Source: JAKACA01 sp049510975
Lineage (GTDB): Bacteria; Actinomycetota; Acidimicrobiia; Acidimicrobiales; Bog-793
Direction: 5' to 3'
Assembly: GCA_049510975.1 (NCBI GenBank)
Contig: JBEKYM010000019.1
Location: 1-64,000, forward strand
Length of the DNA: 64,000 nucleotides
In this document: piece after piece, positions 51,354-61,397 of the stretch
Layout: every line of letters begins with the position of its first letter
Position numbering within the stretch: position 1 is the first letter of the stretch
The notes under the pieces: model-generated
What the model saw: the letters and a program-made list of their open reading frames with translations, nothing else
Told to the model about the DNA's origin: nothing
The model's database searches: none
Program-made: the position numbers and the translations under genes

Positions 51354-52190
51354 TCAGGCCCGTTCGTGCCCGGCGAAGCGGTATCGGAGCGACTCCATGA
51401 CGGCTGCGTAGCCGAGCCGGCGGTAGACGGAGTTGGACGTCGGGTTCCCGAGGTCGGTGTAGAGGACGCAATCGTGACCCGCCTGGCGCAGGCGGTCGGA
51501 GAGCTCACCCACGCAGGCGCCCGCGTAGCCCCGCCGGCGCAGCCGTTCGGGCGTGTAGACGGTCTGGATGCGGCAGACGCCCTCGATCGGGGGCGAGTGG
51601 AAGGCGAGCGACACCGGACCATCGTCGTCCCACAGCCAACCCTGGCCGAGCTCGAGGCGGCGGTGGATCACCTCGGCGGGCGGACCTGACTCGCCGATGA
51701 ACTCGAGAAACCCACCCAGGTACGCCGTCACGACATCGACGTCGTCCAGCGTCGCCTGCCGCAGACGGCCAGGGACGCCTTCGGGCAGCTGGAGCTCGCC
51801 GAGGTGGTAGAGGCGCTGACCCGACACCGGTGTGGCGCCTGAGGCGGTGAGCTCGGTCCAATGTCCTGCAAAGGCGGCTGCCGTCGCCGCCTCGCCGTTG
51901 ACGCCGGGGAGCTCGACGCCGGCAGCCGCGACGGCCTCGGCGGCGGCCTGGGCGAGGCCGGCTTTCATCGGCGTCATGGTGGCAGGGAAGTCGAGGGGCG
52001 ACTGAAAAACCACGCCGCCGACCTCCGTGCCGTCGCGGGCGATCCAGTAGCGCCCGGCGACCGGGTGGGATGACCGCTCGTGCAGCAAGGTGAGGACGAG
52101 GTTGTGCTCGATCGGGCGGGAGGAGAGGAACTCGCCGGCGTCGCTCAGCACGCTCGGGGCGTCGGGAGCGTTTTCAACTCGGAGGGACAT
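51354..52190 (-). CDS. GNAT family N-acetyltransferase, two-domain
   Basis: 278 residues. The C-terminal GNAT half has IQTVYTPERLRRRGYAGACV (acetyl-CoA loop RRRGYA) and SNSVYRRLGYAAVMESLRY. The N-terminal half (IARDGTEVGGVVFQSPLDFP) looks like a degenerate second GNAT domain. Substrate unknown. It is downstream of rpoD on the same strand, 49 nt past its stop. Confidence 0.88.
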   Translation of the reverse strand: MSLRVENAPDAPSVLSDAGEFLSSRPIEHNLVLTLLHERSSHPVAGRYWIARDGTEVGGVVFQSPLDFPATMTPMKAGLAQAAAEAVAAAGVELPGVNGEAATAAAFAGHWTELTASGATPVSGQRLYHLGELQLPEGVPGRLRQATLDDVDVVTAYLGGFLEFIGESGPPAEVIHRRLELGQGWLWDDDGPVSLAFHSPPIEGVCRIQTVYTPERLRRRGYAGACVGELSDRLRQAGHDCVLYTDLGNPTSNSVYRRLGYAAVMESLRYRFAGHERA

Positions 52191-52238
52191 GCCAGATGAT
52201 GGCAGAGGCGCGCCTCCGGTGCGGCCGAGGCCGCTCGA

Positions 52239-53290
<1,052 letters not shown>

Positions 53291-53294
<4 letters not shown>

Positions 53295-55120
53295 GCGCCC
53301 TCCCCTCGGCGACTCTGAAGCCACCCTAACAACCGGTCGGCTGCCTCGATCACCGGTCGCGGCGGCGTCTGGTTCACGCCGGCCTCCTGCATGATCTCGA
53401 GTTCCGCCTTCAGCAAGGCCATTCCGGAGGCCGCCTGCAGCCAGCGCTCGTCGTCGCCGGCGGCCTCGGCGGTGCGCGCCTGCGCTGCGAGATCGCCGAG
53501 GGCGCGGGTGGCCGCCGCCCTCACGAGCTGCACGATGGTGTGGTCCGCATCGGCTTCGGGCTCGCTCACCACGAGCTGGCGGAGGAGGTCGGCGACGGCG
53601 TCGTCGGAGGCCTCGATCGCATCGTGCAGGTTGGTCGCTCGGGCAAGGGCGAGATAGGCCGCCCGCTGCAACGGGTCGGCGAAGAGGGACACGTCGAGGC
53701 GCCCTGCCATCGTGGCCGGCGAGTGGATCGCAAGTGCGAGCCCGTCGCGGGCCGCTCGCGGCCCGCGGCTCGCCCGCGGCCGCGGCGCAGCTTCGGCGCT
53801 TCCCGGCGCCGCGCTCGCCGGCGGCGGTGCGTCCAGGTAGGGCCGGAGGCGCTCCACCCCGATGCGCGTCCGGTCGGCGATCGTGACGAGGTACTGGTCC
53901 CTCACGAGCTCGTTCGGGTGCTCGGCGATCATGGCGACAGCGGCTTGGGCGGCGCGGGCCCGACCCTCCGGCGAGCGCAGGTCACCGGCGGAGAGGGCGC
54001 GCTCCACGCGAAAGCCCAGGTAGGGCCGCGCCGTCTCGATGGCGACCCGCAGCGCGTCGGGGTCGTGCTGGGCGAGCTCGCCCGGGTCGCTCCCGGACGG
54101 CAGCGCCGCCACTGCCACCTCGAGGTCGTGCTGGCGCTCCCATTCGTAGAAGCGTGAGGCGGCAGATTGGCCGGCGGCGTCGGCGTCGAAGGCCAGCACC
54201 ACACGCTTCGCAAAACGGGCGATCACCTGAAAGTGCTCGTCGGTGAGAGCGGTGCCGCAGGTGGCGACGGCGCGGGGGATGCCGGCGCCGAAGAGGCCGA
54301 TGACGTCGGTGTACCCCTCGCAGACGATGATCTCGCCGGCCTGGACGATCCCCTGGCGAGCCCAGTTGAGCCCGTAGAGGGTGCGGCGTTTGGAGTAGAT
54401 GGGGGTTTCTTTGGAGTTGCGGTACTTCGGGCCGGGGCTGCCCCCGTCGCTGCCACCACCTCCGCCGGGGAGGATGCGCCCGCCGAGGGCGATGGGCGTG
54501 CCGGACGGTTCGAAGATCGGGAACATCACGCGGCCCCGAAAGCTCGCCTGTGGGCCGTAGTTGCCTTCGCTCGCGAGCCCGGCGGCGATCAGGACCTCGG
54601 CCGGCATGCCGAGCTCCTTGGCGAGGTTGCCGCCCCGCTCGGGCGACCAGCCGAGGCGGAAGCTGCGAACGACGTCACCGTCGTAGCCCCGCGAACGCAG
54701 GTACTGGCGGGCGTGGTTGGCGTCGGCGCCCGAGAGGAGACGCTCGTGGTAGTAGGCGACCGCCCGCCGCATGGCCTCTTTCAAGGCCTCCATCTCGTCG
54801 CGGTCGTGCTGACCGCGCCCGCCGGCTTCCTGCCGGACGGTGATGCCGGCGCGGGCGCCCAAGCGCTCGACAGCCTCGACGAAATCGCACCCCTCGATCG
54901 CCCGCAGGAACGTGATGGCATCGCCCGATGCCTGGCAGCCGAAGCAGTAGTAGAGGCCCTCCTCGCCGTTCACGCTGAAGGAGCCGGTCTTCTCGGCATG
55001 GAACGGGCAGAGACCGACGTACCGTCGCCCCACCCGCTTGAGCGGCGTGTACTCGCCGATCAGCGCCACGATGTCGGTCGCCGCCCGTACCTGTGCGACG
55101 TCTTCGTCCGGAATGCCCAT
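53291..55120 (-). CDS. dnaG: DNA primase
   Basis: 609 residues. The zinc-binding domain has LCPFHAEKTGSFSV and YYCFGCQASGDAI (CHC2 type). The TOPRIM core has VCEGYTDVIGLFGAG and VVLAFDADAAGQSA. The C-terminal helicase-interacting region is Ala/Arg-rich. It makes RNA primers for replication. ATG 55120 follows TACCGT by 8 nt, so it may be leaderless. It overlaps rpoD by 4 nt. Palindromic elements lie upstream. Confidence 0.96.
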
Positions 55121-55191
55121 CGAACCGCACGGTAACGCTTTGCCCGGCGCTCGGCTGACGGCTTCGGCCGGCGCTCGTGCCGGCTCATCTC

Positions 55192-55240
55192 ATTTGGATG
55201 GGTCGTGGGGACCGATGTGTCCCGACCAACCATCCAGAAT
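55192..55240. repeat. Palindromic element, copy 3 (diverged arms, same core)
   Basis: Left arm TTTGGATGG and right arm CCATCCAGAAT surround GGGGACCGATGTGTCCC. The core GGGAC-N2-ATGTGTCC is the same as in the other copies, while the outer stem differs and still pairs, which suggests compensatory change. It lies 72 nt upstream of dnaG. Confidence 0.55.
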
Positions 55241-55256
55241 GCCTCGTGCGGCCTCG

Positions 55257-55304
55257 TTCTGGGTGCACAGTTGGGACGTATGTGTCCCAAACAGGCACCC
55301 AGAA
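55257..55304. repeat. Palindromic element, copy 2
   Basis: Outer arms TTCTGGGTGC (55257-55266) and GCACCCAGAA (55295-55304), perfect 10 bp, as in copy 1. Inner arms TTGGGAC (55271-55277) and GTCCCAA (55284-55290), perfect 7 bp, with loop GTATGT. It lies 43 nt after the ppdK stop and 17 bp from copy 3. Confidence 0.65.
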
Positions 55305-55347
55305 TCGCAGCCGCCGGCGAACAGAAACCCCCTCGCCCTGTTCGCGC

Positions 55348-57993
55348 CTACGCGCGGGCGGCCAGCACCGACTGCGCCGCCGCCAGCCGGGCGATCGGCA
55401 CCCGGTAGGGCGAGCAGCTCACGTAGTCGAGGCCGGCCTTGAAGAAGACGTCGATGGAGGCCGGATCGCCGCCGTGCTCGCCGCACACGCCGCACTCGAG
55501 GCCGGGACGGGCGGCTCGGCCGCGCTCGACGGCGATGCGCACGAGCTCGCCGACGCCGACGGCGTCCAGGTTCTCGAACGGGTTGGCAACCAGCAGCCCC
55601 TTCTCGAGGTAGGCCGACATCATCCGGCCCTCGACGTCGTCGCGGCTGAAGCCGAACGTCATCTGGGTGAGGTCGTTCGTGCCGAACGAGAAGAAGTCGG
55701 CCTCCTCGGCGATCTCGCCGGCCACGAGGGCCGCCCGGGGTGTCTCGATCATCGTCCCGATGAGCACAGTGACCGCGTCGGTCTCACCGGGCGCCTCTGA
55801 GCGCACGGCGGCGATCGCCTCGACGACCCACGACCGCGCGAGGGCAAGCTCCTCCCGGGAGATCGTCAGCGGGATCATGACCTCGACGACGGGGGAGCCG
55901 CCGGCCCGCACCCGGTCGAGCGCCGCCTCCATCAGGGCGCGGACCTGCATGGCGTAGAGCCCGGGCCGCAGGACGCCGAGGCGCACGCCGCGGGTCCCGA
56001 GCATCGGGTTCACCTCCCGCCAAGCTCTGGCGGCGTCGTAGAGCCGCTTCTCCTCGTCGCTCAGTCCCTCGGTCGCCTCCTTCACGGCGAGGTGCTCGAC
56101 GTCGGGCAGGAACTCGTGCAGGGGCGGGTCGAGCAGGCGGACGACGACGGGCAGGCCGTCCATCGCCTCGAGGATGTCGACGAAGTCGGCCCGCTGGGCG
56201 ACTCGCAGCTCTTCGAGGGCGGCATCCTCCTGCTCGTCGGTGGAGGCGAGGATCATGCGGCGGACGATGGGGAGGCGGTCCTCGCCGAGAAACATGTGCT
56301 CGGTGCGGCACAACCCGATCCCTTCGGCGCCGAGCTGGCGGGCGTTGGCGGCGTCGGCCCCGGTGTCGGCGTTCGCCCGCACGCCCAGGTGCCCGCTGCG
56401 GATCTCGTCGGCCCAGCCGAGAATCTGGCTCATCTCCGCCGGTGGGGAGGCTGCCGTGAGGGGGACTTCGCCGAGCACGACGGAGCCGGTGGAGCCGTCG
56501 ATGGAGATGACGTCACCGTGGTGGACCACGGTGCTGCCGACGCTGAAGCATTTGTTGGCGGTGTCGATCCGTAGCGCCTCGGCGCCCACGACGGCCGGTT
56601 TGCCCCAGCCACGTGCCACCACCGCCGCGTGGGAGACGAGGCCGCCGCGGGCGGTGAGGATGCCCTGGGCGGCGAGCATGCCGTGGACGTCCTCCGGGCT
56701 CGTTTCGTTGCGGACGAGCACGACGCTCTCCCCGTTGCGAGCGGCTTCGGCGGCGTCGTCGGCCGTGAGCACCACCTTGCCGACGGCGGCGCCTGGAGAG
56801 GCCCCGAGACCCTTGGTGAGCACGGGGGCGGAGTCGTCGGCGAACTGCGGGTGCAACACCTGGTCGATGTGCTCGGCGGTGACCCGGAGGACGGCTTCGT
56901 CGTGGCTGAGCTGGATGACCGGGTCGGCGACCATGTCGGCGGCCATGCGGAAGGCGGCGCGGCCGGTGCGCTTGCCCACCCGGGTCTGGAGCATCCAGAG
57001 CTTGCCCTGCTCGATCGTGAACTCCGTGTCGCACATGTCGCGGTAGTGCGCCTCGAGGCGATTGAAGATGTCGAGGAGCTCGGCGTAGATGGCAGGAAAG
57101 AGCCCTTCGAGGGCGGCGAGCGGCTGCGTGTTGCGGATGCCGGCGACGACGTCCTCGCCCTGGGCGTTGACGAGGAAGTCACCGTAGGAGCCAGAGGCTC
57201 CTGTGGCCGGATCCCGAGTGAAGCCGACGCCGGTCCCCGAATTGTCGTCGCGGTTCCCGAACACCATGGCCTGGACGTTGACGGCGGTCCCGAGATCGTG
57301 CGGGATGCGCTCGCGCACTCGGTAGGCGACGGCGCGGGCGCCGTTCCACGATCGGAAGACTGCTTCGATCGCACCTCGCAGCTGGTCCATGGGGGTCTCG
57401 GGGAAGGGGGCGCCGGTGTGTTTCTCGACGACGATCTTCAGTTCCGTCACGAGTTGTTGCAAGGCCTTGGCCGGAAGTTCGGCGTCGGTGGCCACGCCGC
57501 TGTCCTCCTTCGCCTGGTCGAGCGGCTCGTCCAGGGCTGCGGCCGGGATGCCGAGGACGATCCGGCCGTACATCTGCACGAACCGCCGGTAGGAGTCGAA
57601 GGCGAAGCGCTCGTCGCCCGTCTGAGCCGCCAGGCCGCGGACCGACTCGTCGTTCAGCCCGAGGTTGAGGACCGTGTCCATCATCCCCGGCATCGAGAAT
57701 TTGGCACCGGATCGCACCGACACGAGCAGCGGGTCGGCCGCATCGCCGAGCTGGCGGCCCATGAGCTCCTCGAGGCGGGCCAGGTGGGAGGCGACCTCTG
57801 CGGTCAGGGCTTCGGGCCAGCCCTGCTCCATGTACGCCCGGCAGGCGTCGGTCGAGATCGTGAAGCCGTGCGGGACCGGCAAGTGCAGGACCGACGTCAT
57901 CTCGGCCAAGTTGGCCCCCTTCCCGCCGAGCAGGTCTTTCAGCTCCATGGGCGGGCGCGGGTGCTCGTGGTCGAAGTCGAAGACGTAGGCCAT
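55348..57993 (-). CDS. ppdK: Pyruvate, phosphate dikinase
   Basis: 881 residues, the normal length. The N-terminal ATP-grasp domain has LGGKGANLAEMTSV and SGAKFSMPGMMDTVLNLG; the swivelling His domain has GLVSHAAVVARGWGKPAVVG; the C-terminal TIM barrel has LCRTEHMF and ECGVCGEHGGDPASI. It interconverts pyruvate, ATP and phosphate with PEP, AMP and pyrophosphate. ATG 57993 has AGGAAGGATC upstream. In actinobacteria it is often close to dnaG and glyS, as here. Confidence 0.96.
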   Translation of the reverse strand: MAYVFDFDHEHPRPPMELKDLLGGKGANLAEMTSVLHLPVPHGFTISTDACRAYMEQGWPEALTAEVASHLARLEELMGRQLGDAADPLLVSVRSGAKFSMPGMMDTVLNLGLNDESVRGLAAQTGDERFAFDSYRRFVQMYGRIVLGIPAAALDEPLDQAKEDSGVATDAELPAKALQQLVTELKIVVEKHTGAPFPETPMDQLRGAIEAVFRSWNGARAVAYRVRERIPHDLGTAVNVQAMVFGNRDDNSGTGVGFTRDPATGASGSYGDFLVNAQGEDVVAGIRNTQPLAALEGLFPAIYAELLDIFNRLEAHYRDMCDTEFTIEQGKLWMLQTRVGKRTGRAAFRMAADMVADPVIQLSHDEAVLRVTAEHIDQVLHPQFADDSAPVLTKGLGASPGAAVGKVVLTADDAAEAARNGESVVLVRNETSPEDVHGMLAAQGILTARGGLVSHAAVVARGWGKPAVVGAEALRIDTANKCFSVGSTVVHHGDVISIDGSTGSVVLGEVPLTAASPPAEMSQILGWADEIRSGHLGVRANADTGADAANARQLGAEGIGLCRTEHMFLGEDRLPIVRRMILASTDEQEDAALEELRVAQRADFVDILEAMDGLPVVVRLLDPPLHEFLPDVEHLAVKEATEGLSDEEKRLYDAARAWREVNPMLGTRGVRLGVLRPGLYAMQVRALMEAALDRVRAGGSPVVEVMIPLTISREELALARSWVVEAIAAVRSEAPGETDAVTVLIGTMIETPRAALVAGEIAEEADFFSFGTNDLTQMTFGFSRDDVEGRMMSAYLEKGLLVANPFENLDAVGVGELVRIAVERGRAARPGLECGVCGEHGGDPASIDVFFKAGLDYVSCSPYRVPIARLAAAQSVLAARA

Positions 57994-58314
57994 CGGTGCG
58001 GATCCTTCCTCGGGGTGTCTGGCGACCCCCGGATTGCGAACGTGGCGGGGGAGTCGTCGTGAGCCTACTGAGGCTCACCGGAGACCCCTCATCCGGTCGC
58101 AGCAAGCGAGCCGACCGTGCGGTGTCAGTGGCTTGGATCAACCGGCCCACGCCAGCGGCGAAGCGGGTGAAATACCCGGCCTGAGCGGCTCCTTTGCTTC
58201 ATGCGATCGCAGGCAGCAGACTGCTCCTGCGCGCCCGTGCGAGGGTGGGAAGGCCTCAAGTTCCCGCCCGCCGGCGTCGATAAGAGTCCTGACGACAATC
58301 GATTTGAGACTCTG
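57994..58314. other. Divergent intergenic region with structured leader of the beta-helix gene
   Basis: No gene with support. Toward the right is a likely 5' leader containing a bulged hairpin at 58209-58230 (GCAGG, AGCAG / CTGCT, CCTGC) and a small stem around CGGGTGAAATACCCGG. I compared it by memory with c-di-GMP and c-di-AMP riboswitches and found no convincing match. The ppdK ribosome site lies at the left end. Confidence 0.4.
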
Positions 58315-59826
58315 ATGCACTGTAACCACCCTTTCCGCAGCGCCTTCCTCGTGCGAGGAGCGATCGGCATCGGTCTCATCTCGTTCGCTCTTGCGCCAGC
58401 CACCCTCGCCGGCGCCTCGGTCATGCCCCCGGGCACCGGCAGCTCCGGCCCCTGCACCACCTACCCCCTTGCCTCAGGCGGCAACGTGCAGGCATTCGTC
58501 AACGCAGCCGAGGCGGCTCACAAGACGGGCGCCTTGCTGTGCGTGGCGGCCGGGTTGAGTCTGCACGTGTCCGCCCCGGTCACGGTGACCGAGCCGGTGT
58601 CCCTCGACTTCAACGGCGCCACGATCTCCAAGACCTCCGCCATGGACAACTGGGCGATGACCGTGACAGCCGCCAACGTCTCGGTCACCGACCTGACCAT
58701 CAAGGGCAACGAGGCAGCCGGCGCCGAGGGTGGCGGCATGCTCTGCGAAGCCGCCGACTGCGTGTTCCGCTCCGTTCACGTGAGCGGCATGACGACCGAC
58801 GGAATCCAGGTCGCCCATACGGGCAGTTCGCTGACCTTGGCGAGCTCGACCGTCTCGGACACGATCAGCACGCTCATCTCGAGCGGCGAAGGAATCGACG
58901 TATCGAGCGGGGCCGTGCTCCATGCGACTGGTACCAGCTCGACGGACAACACGGGCAGCGGCTACTACCTCATGGCCGGAGGTTCTGGCTCGACCATCAG
59001 CGGCACGTCTGCCGACAACCGGCAGGCGGGCCTCATGGTCGGCTACACCCCCGACGTCACCGTCGGTACGTTTGATTCGAGCGCCGACTGGCACTACGGA
59101 GTGGAGTTCTCCGGTGCCACCGGCGCCCAAGTCGGTCCGGTCACGGCCACCGACACCGGCGCCGCCGAGAACGGCTTGCCCGTCAACTCGACCGGTTCGG
59201 GTGTGGCGCTCTTCGATACGACGGGTTCCACCTTCGCGAGCCTCTCGATCACTGGGATGCCGGGTTTCGGGTTGATGGTGGCGGAGTCGTCGAAGAACAC
59301 CTTCGATGACGTGACGATCGATCGCGGTGGTCCTGGCATCAGCAACCCCGGCATCAACCTCGACCACGAGTCGGCGGACAACGTCTTCGTGAAGGCGAGC
59401 ATCACCGACACCTCCGTCGGCGTGAACATCGGCGGCAGCGGAGCCAAGAACGATCCCGACAGCCGCAACGGCAACACCGACAACCAGTTCCAGCTGCTCG
59501 ACTGCACCGGCAACACCTACGCAGCCGTCAACATCGGCGGCGGCACCGGCAACGTCTTCACGACGGTCAATGCCACCGACATCCGCAGCAACTACCCCGC
59601 CCCGGGCAGAGCTGCCATCCGCCTCGACAACACCGAGACGAGTGACAACACCATTGCGACCTACAACTCGTACGTGAACGGGTCTTACCCCGTCGCCCAC
59701 GACCCCTTCTACCTCATCTACGCCGACACGTCCGCCAGCCAGAACTCGGTCCACCTCGGCACGGTGCAGGGTGGCTACAAGGTGGCCAAGTTCCTGGACT
59801 CGAACGGCTCGAACACGTTCAACTGA
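58315..59826 (+). CDS. Secreted right-handed parallel beta-helix protein
   Basis: 503 residues. A signal peptide (AFLVRGAIGIGLISFALAPA, cleavage near LAGAS) precedes many PbH1-type repeats of about 22-25 residues, for example FRSVHVSGMTTDGIQVAHTG, FASLSITGMPGFGLMVAESS and NTFDDVTIDRGGPGISNPG. Such folds are found in polysaccharide lyases, epimerases and adhesins; no catalytic residues can be named. Asn, Thr, Ser and Gly are strongly enriched. The stop codon lies inside the first unit of an 18-bp tandem repeat. Start ATG 58315 is chosen for the signal peptide; an ATG at 58201 is in frame. Confidence 0.82.
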   Translation: MHCNHPFRSAFLVRGAIGIGLISFALAPATLAGASVMPPGTGSSGPCTTYPLASGGNVQAFVNAAEAAHKTGALLCVAAGLSLHVSAPVTVTEPVSLDFNGATISKTSAMDNWAMTVTAANVSVTDLTIKGNEAAGAEGGGMLCEAADCVFRSVHVSGMTTDGIQVAHTGSSLTLASSTVSDTISTLISSGEGIDVSSGAVLHATGTSSTDNTGSGYYLMAGGSGSTISGTSADNRQAGLMVGYTPDVTVGTFDSSADWHYGVEFSGATGAQVGPVTATDTGAAENGLPVNSTGSGVALFDTTGSTFASLSITGMPGFGLMVAESSKNTFDDVTIDRGGPGISNPGINLDHESADNVFVKASITDTSVGVNIGGSGAKNDPDSRNGNTDNQFQLLDCTGNTYAAVNIGGGTGNVFTTVNATDIRSNYPAPGRAAIRLDNTETSDNTIATYNSYVNGSYPVAHDPFYLIYADTSASQNSVHLGTVQGGYKVAKFLDSNGSNTFN

Positions 59827-59928
59827 GGCGGTTCGGGCAACTGAGGCGGTTCGGGCAACTGAGGCGGTTCGGGCAACTGAGGCGGCTCGGGCAACTGAGG
59901 CGGCTCGGGCAACCGAGGCGGCTCGGGC
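59821..59928. repeat. 18-bp minisatellite, six units
   Basis: Three units AACTGAGGCGGTTCGGGC, two with CTCG in place of TTCG and a last one starting AACCGA. The first unit supplies the last Asn codon and the TGA stop of the beta-helix gene; units 2-5 repeat the same in-frame TGA. The array ends where the glyS stop begins on the other strand. Confidence 0.9.
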
Positions 59929-61269
59929 TCAGTCCTGGCGGTCGAAGTCCAGGCGCGCCGCAATGGTTGCCACCAGCTCCGCGACCGGCACCCGCACCTG
60001 CTCGGTCGAGTCGCGGTCTCTCACCGTGACGGCGTGGTCCTCGAGCGAGTCGAAGTCCACCGTCACGCACAGCGGCGTGCCGATCTCGTCTTGGCGGCGG
60101 TATCGCCGGCCGATCGCCTGCGTCTCGTCGTAGTCACAGACAAAACTCCGCTGCAGCGTGCGCAAGATCTCCTTCGCCAGCGGCGTCAGCGTGTCCTTCT
60201 TCGACAGCGGCAGCACGGCGACGGCATACGGGGCGATGCGCGGGTGGAGCCGCAGCACCGCCCGATCCTCGCCGGCGACCACGTCGGTGTCGTAGGCAGC
60301 CAGCAGCATGGCCATCATCGTGCGGGTGAGGCCGGCCGCCGGCTCGATGACGTGCGGCATGTAGTGCTCGCCGGAGGCCTGATCGAAGTACTCGAGCTTC
60401 GTGCCGGAGTGCTCGGAGTGGGCGCGCAGGTCGAAGTCCGTGCGGTTGGCGATGCCTTCGAGCTCTCCCCAGCCCCACGGGTAGAGGAACTCGACGTCCG
60501 CCGTGCCCGCCGAGTAATGCGACAGCTCGGAGGCTTCGTGCTGGCGCAGGCGCAGCAGGTTGGCCGGGATGCCGTACCGGCTGTACCAGGCGAGCCGCTC
60601 GCCGCACCAGTACTCGAACCACTTCGGGCTCTCCTCCGGCGGTACGAAGTACTCCATCTCCATCATCTCGAACTCGCGGGTGCGGAAGACGAAGTTGCCC
60701 GGCGTGATCTCGTTGCGGAACGCCCGGCCGGTCTGGGCGATACCGAACGGCGGCTTCTTGCGGGTGGTCTGGAGCACGTTCAAGAAGTTGACGAACATGC
60801 CCTGCGCCGTCTCCGGGCGCAGGTATGCGGCGGCAGCGCTGTCCTCCACGGGGCCGACGAACGTCTTGAACATGAGGTTGAACGGCCGCGCCTCGGTGAG
60901 GTCCTTCGACCCGCAATTCGGGCACGTGTCGCCGATCTGGTCGGCTCGCCAACGCTCCTTGCAGTTGCGGCAGTCGACGAGCGGGTCGGTGAAGGCGGCC
61001 AGGTGTCCCGAGGCCTCCCAGACCTTCGGGTTCGTGAGGACGGCGGCGTCGATCGGCACGACGTCGTCGCGCTCTTGCACCATCGACCGCCACCATGCCT
61101 CTCGAACGTTGCGGAGCATGAGGGCACCAAGCGGCCCGTAGTCGTAGGTGGAGCGGATTCCCCCGTAGATCTCAGCCGACGGGAACACGAAACCCCTCCG
61201 CTTGCAGAGGTTCACGACAGCGTCGAAGAGCGCCGGGTCAGGTGTCGGGGAGGTCTCCGAAGGCGTCAT
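59929..61269 (-). CDS. glyS: Glycyl-tRNA synthetase (single-chain, alpha2 type)
   Basis: 446 residues of class II synthetase. Motif 1 region RGFVFPSAEIYGGIRSTYDY, the zinc cysteines CRNCKERW and CPNCGSKD, motif 2 (FRNEITPGNFVFRTREFEMM) and motif 3 near TRTMMAML, then an anticodon-binding domain. It charges tRNA-Gly. ATG 61269 lies 6 nt after TAATCT, so the mRNA is probably leaderless. Confidence 0.96.
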   Translation of the reverse strand: MTPSETSPTPDPALFDAVVNLCKRRGFVFPSAEIYGGIRSTYDYGPLGALMLRNVREAWWRSMVQERDDVVPIDAAVLTNPKVWEASGHLAAFTDPLVDCRNCKERWRADQIGDTCPNCGSKDLTEARPFNLMFKTFVGPVEDSAAAAYLRPETAQGMFVNFLNVLQTTRKKPPFGIAQTGRAFRNEITPGNFVFRTREFEMMEMEYFVPPEESPKWFEYWCGERLAWYSRYGIPANLLRLRQHEASELSHYSAGTADVEFLYPWGWGELEGIANRTDFDLRAHSEHSGTKLEYFDQASGEHYMPHVIEPAAGLTRTMMAMLLAAYDTDVVAGEDRAVLRLHPRIAPYAVAVLPLSKKDTLTPLAKEILRTLQRSFVCDYDETQAIGRRYRRQDEIGTPLCVTVDFDSLEDHAVTVRDRDSTEQVRVPVAELVATIAARLDFDRQD

Positions 61270-61303
61270 CCCGCGAGATTAGTCGGAGGCCGCCGACGCT
61301 CCC

Positions 61304-61397
61304 CCGAGGTGCGCCGGCGCCCCGGGAGGCGGCCGGCGCCTCAAGCCGTTCGCTCGACCGAGGTGCGGCACCACCCCGGCAGGCGGCCGGCGCCTCA
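61304..61397. repeat. Two 40-bp imperfect direct repeats ending in a stop codon
   Basis: 61304-61343 and 61358-61397 both run from CCGAGGTGCG to AGGCGGCCGGCGCCTCA with a few differences between. The last three bases of the second copy are the stop codon of the ROK regulator gene on the minus strand, so the gene's end has been duplicated downstream. The remainder of 61270-61394 holds the glyS promoter. Confidence 0.6.

Noticed and set aside
58150..58314. Possible riboswitch ahead of the beta-helix gene
   Set aside because: Hairpins exist, but remembered consensus features of c-di-GMP and c-di-AMP riboswitches were not matched.
59821..59928. Regular repeats resembling a CRISPR array
   Set aside because: Units are 18 bp with no spacers and no cas genes are present; it is a minisatellite.
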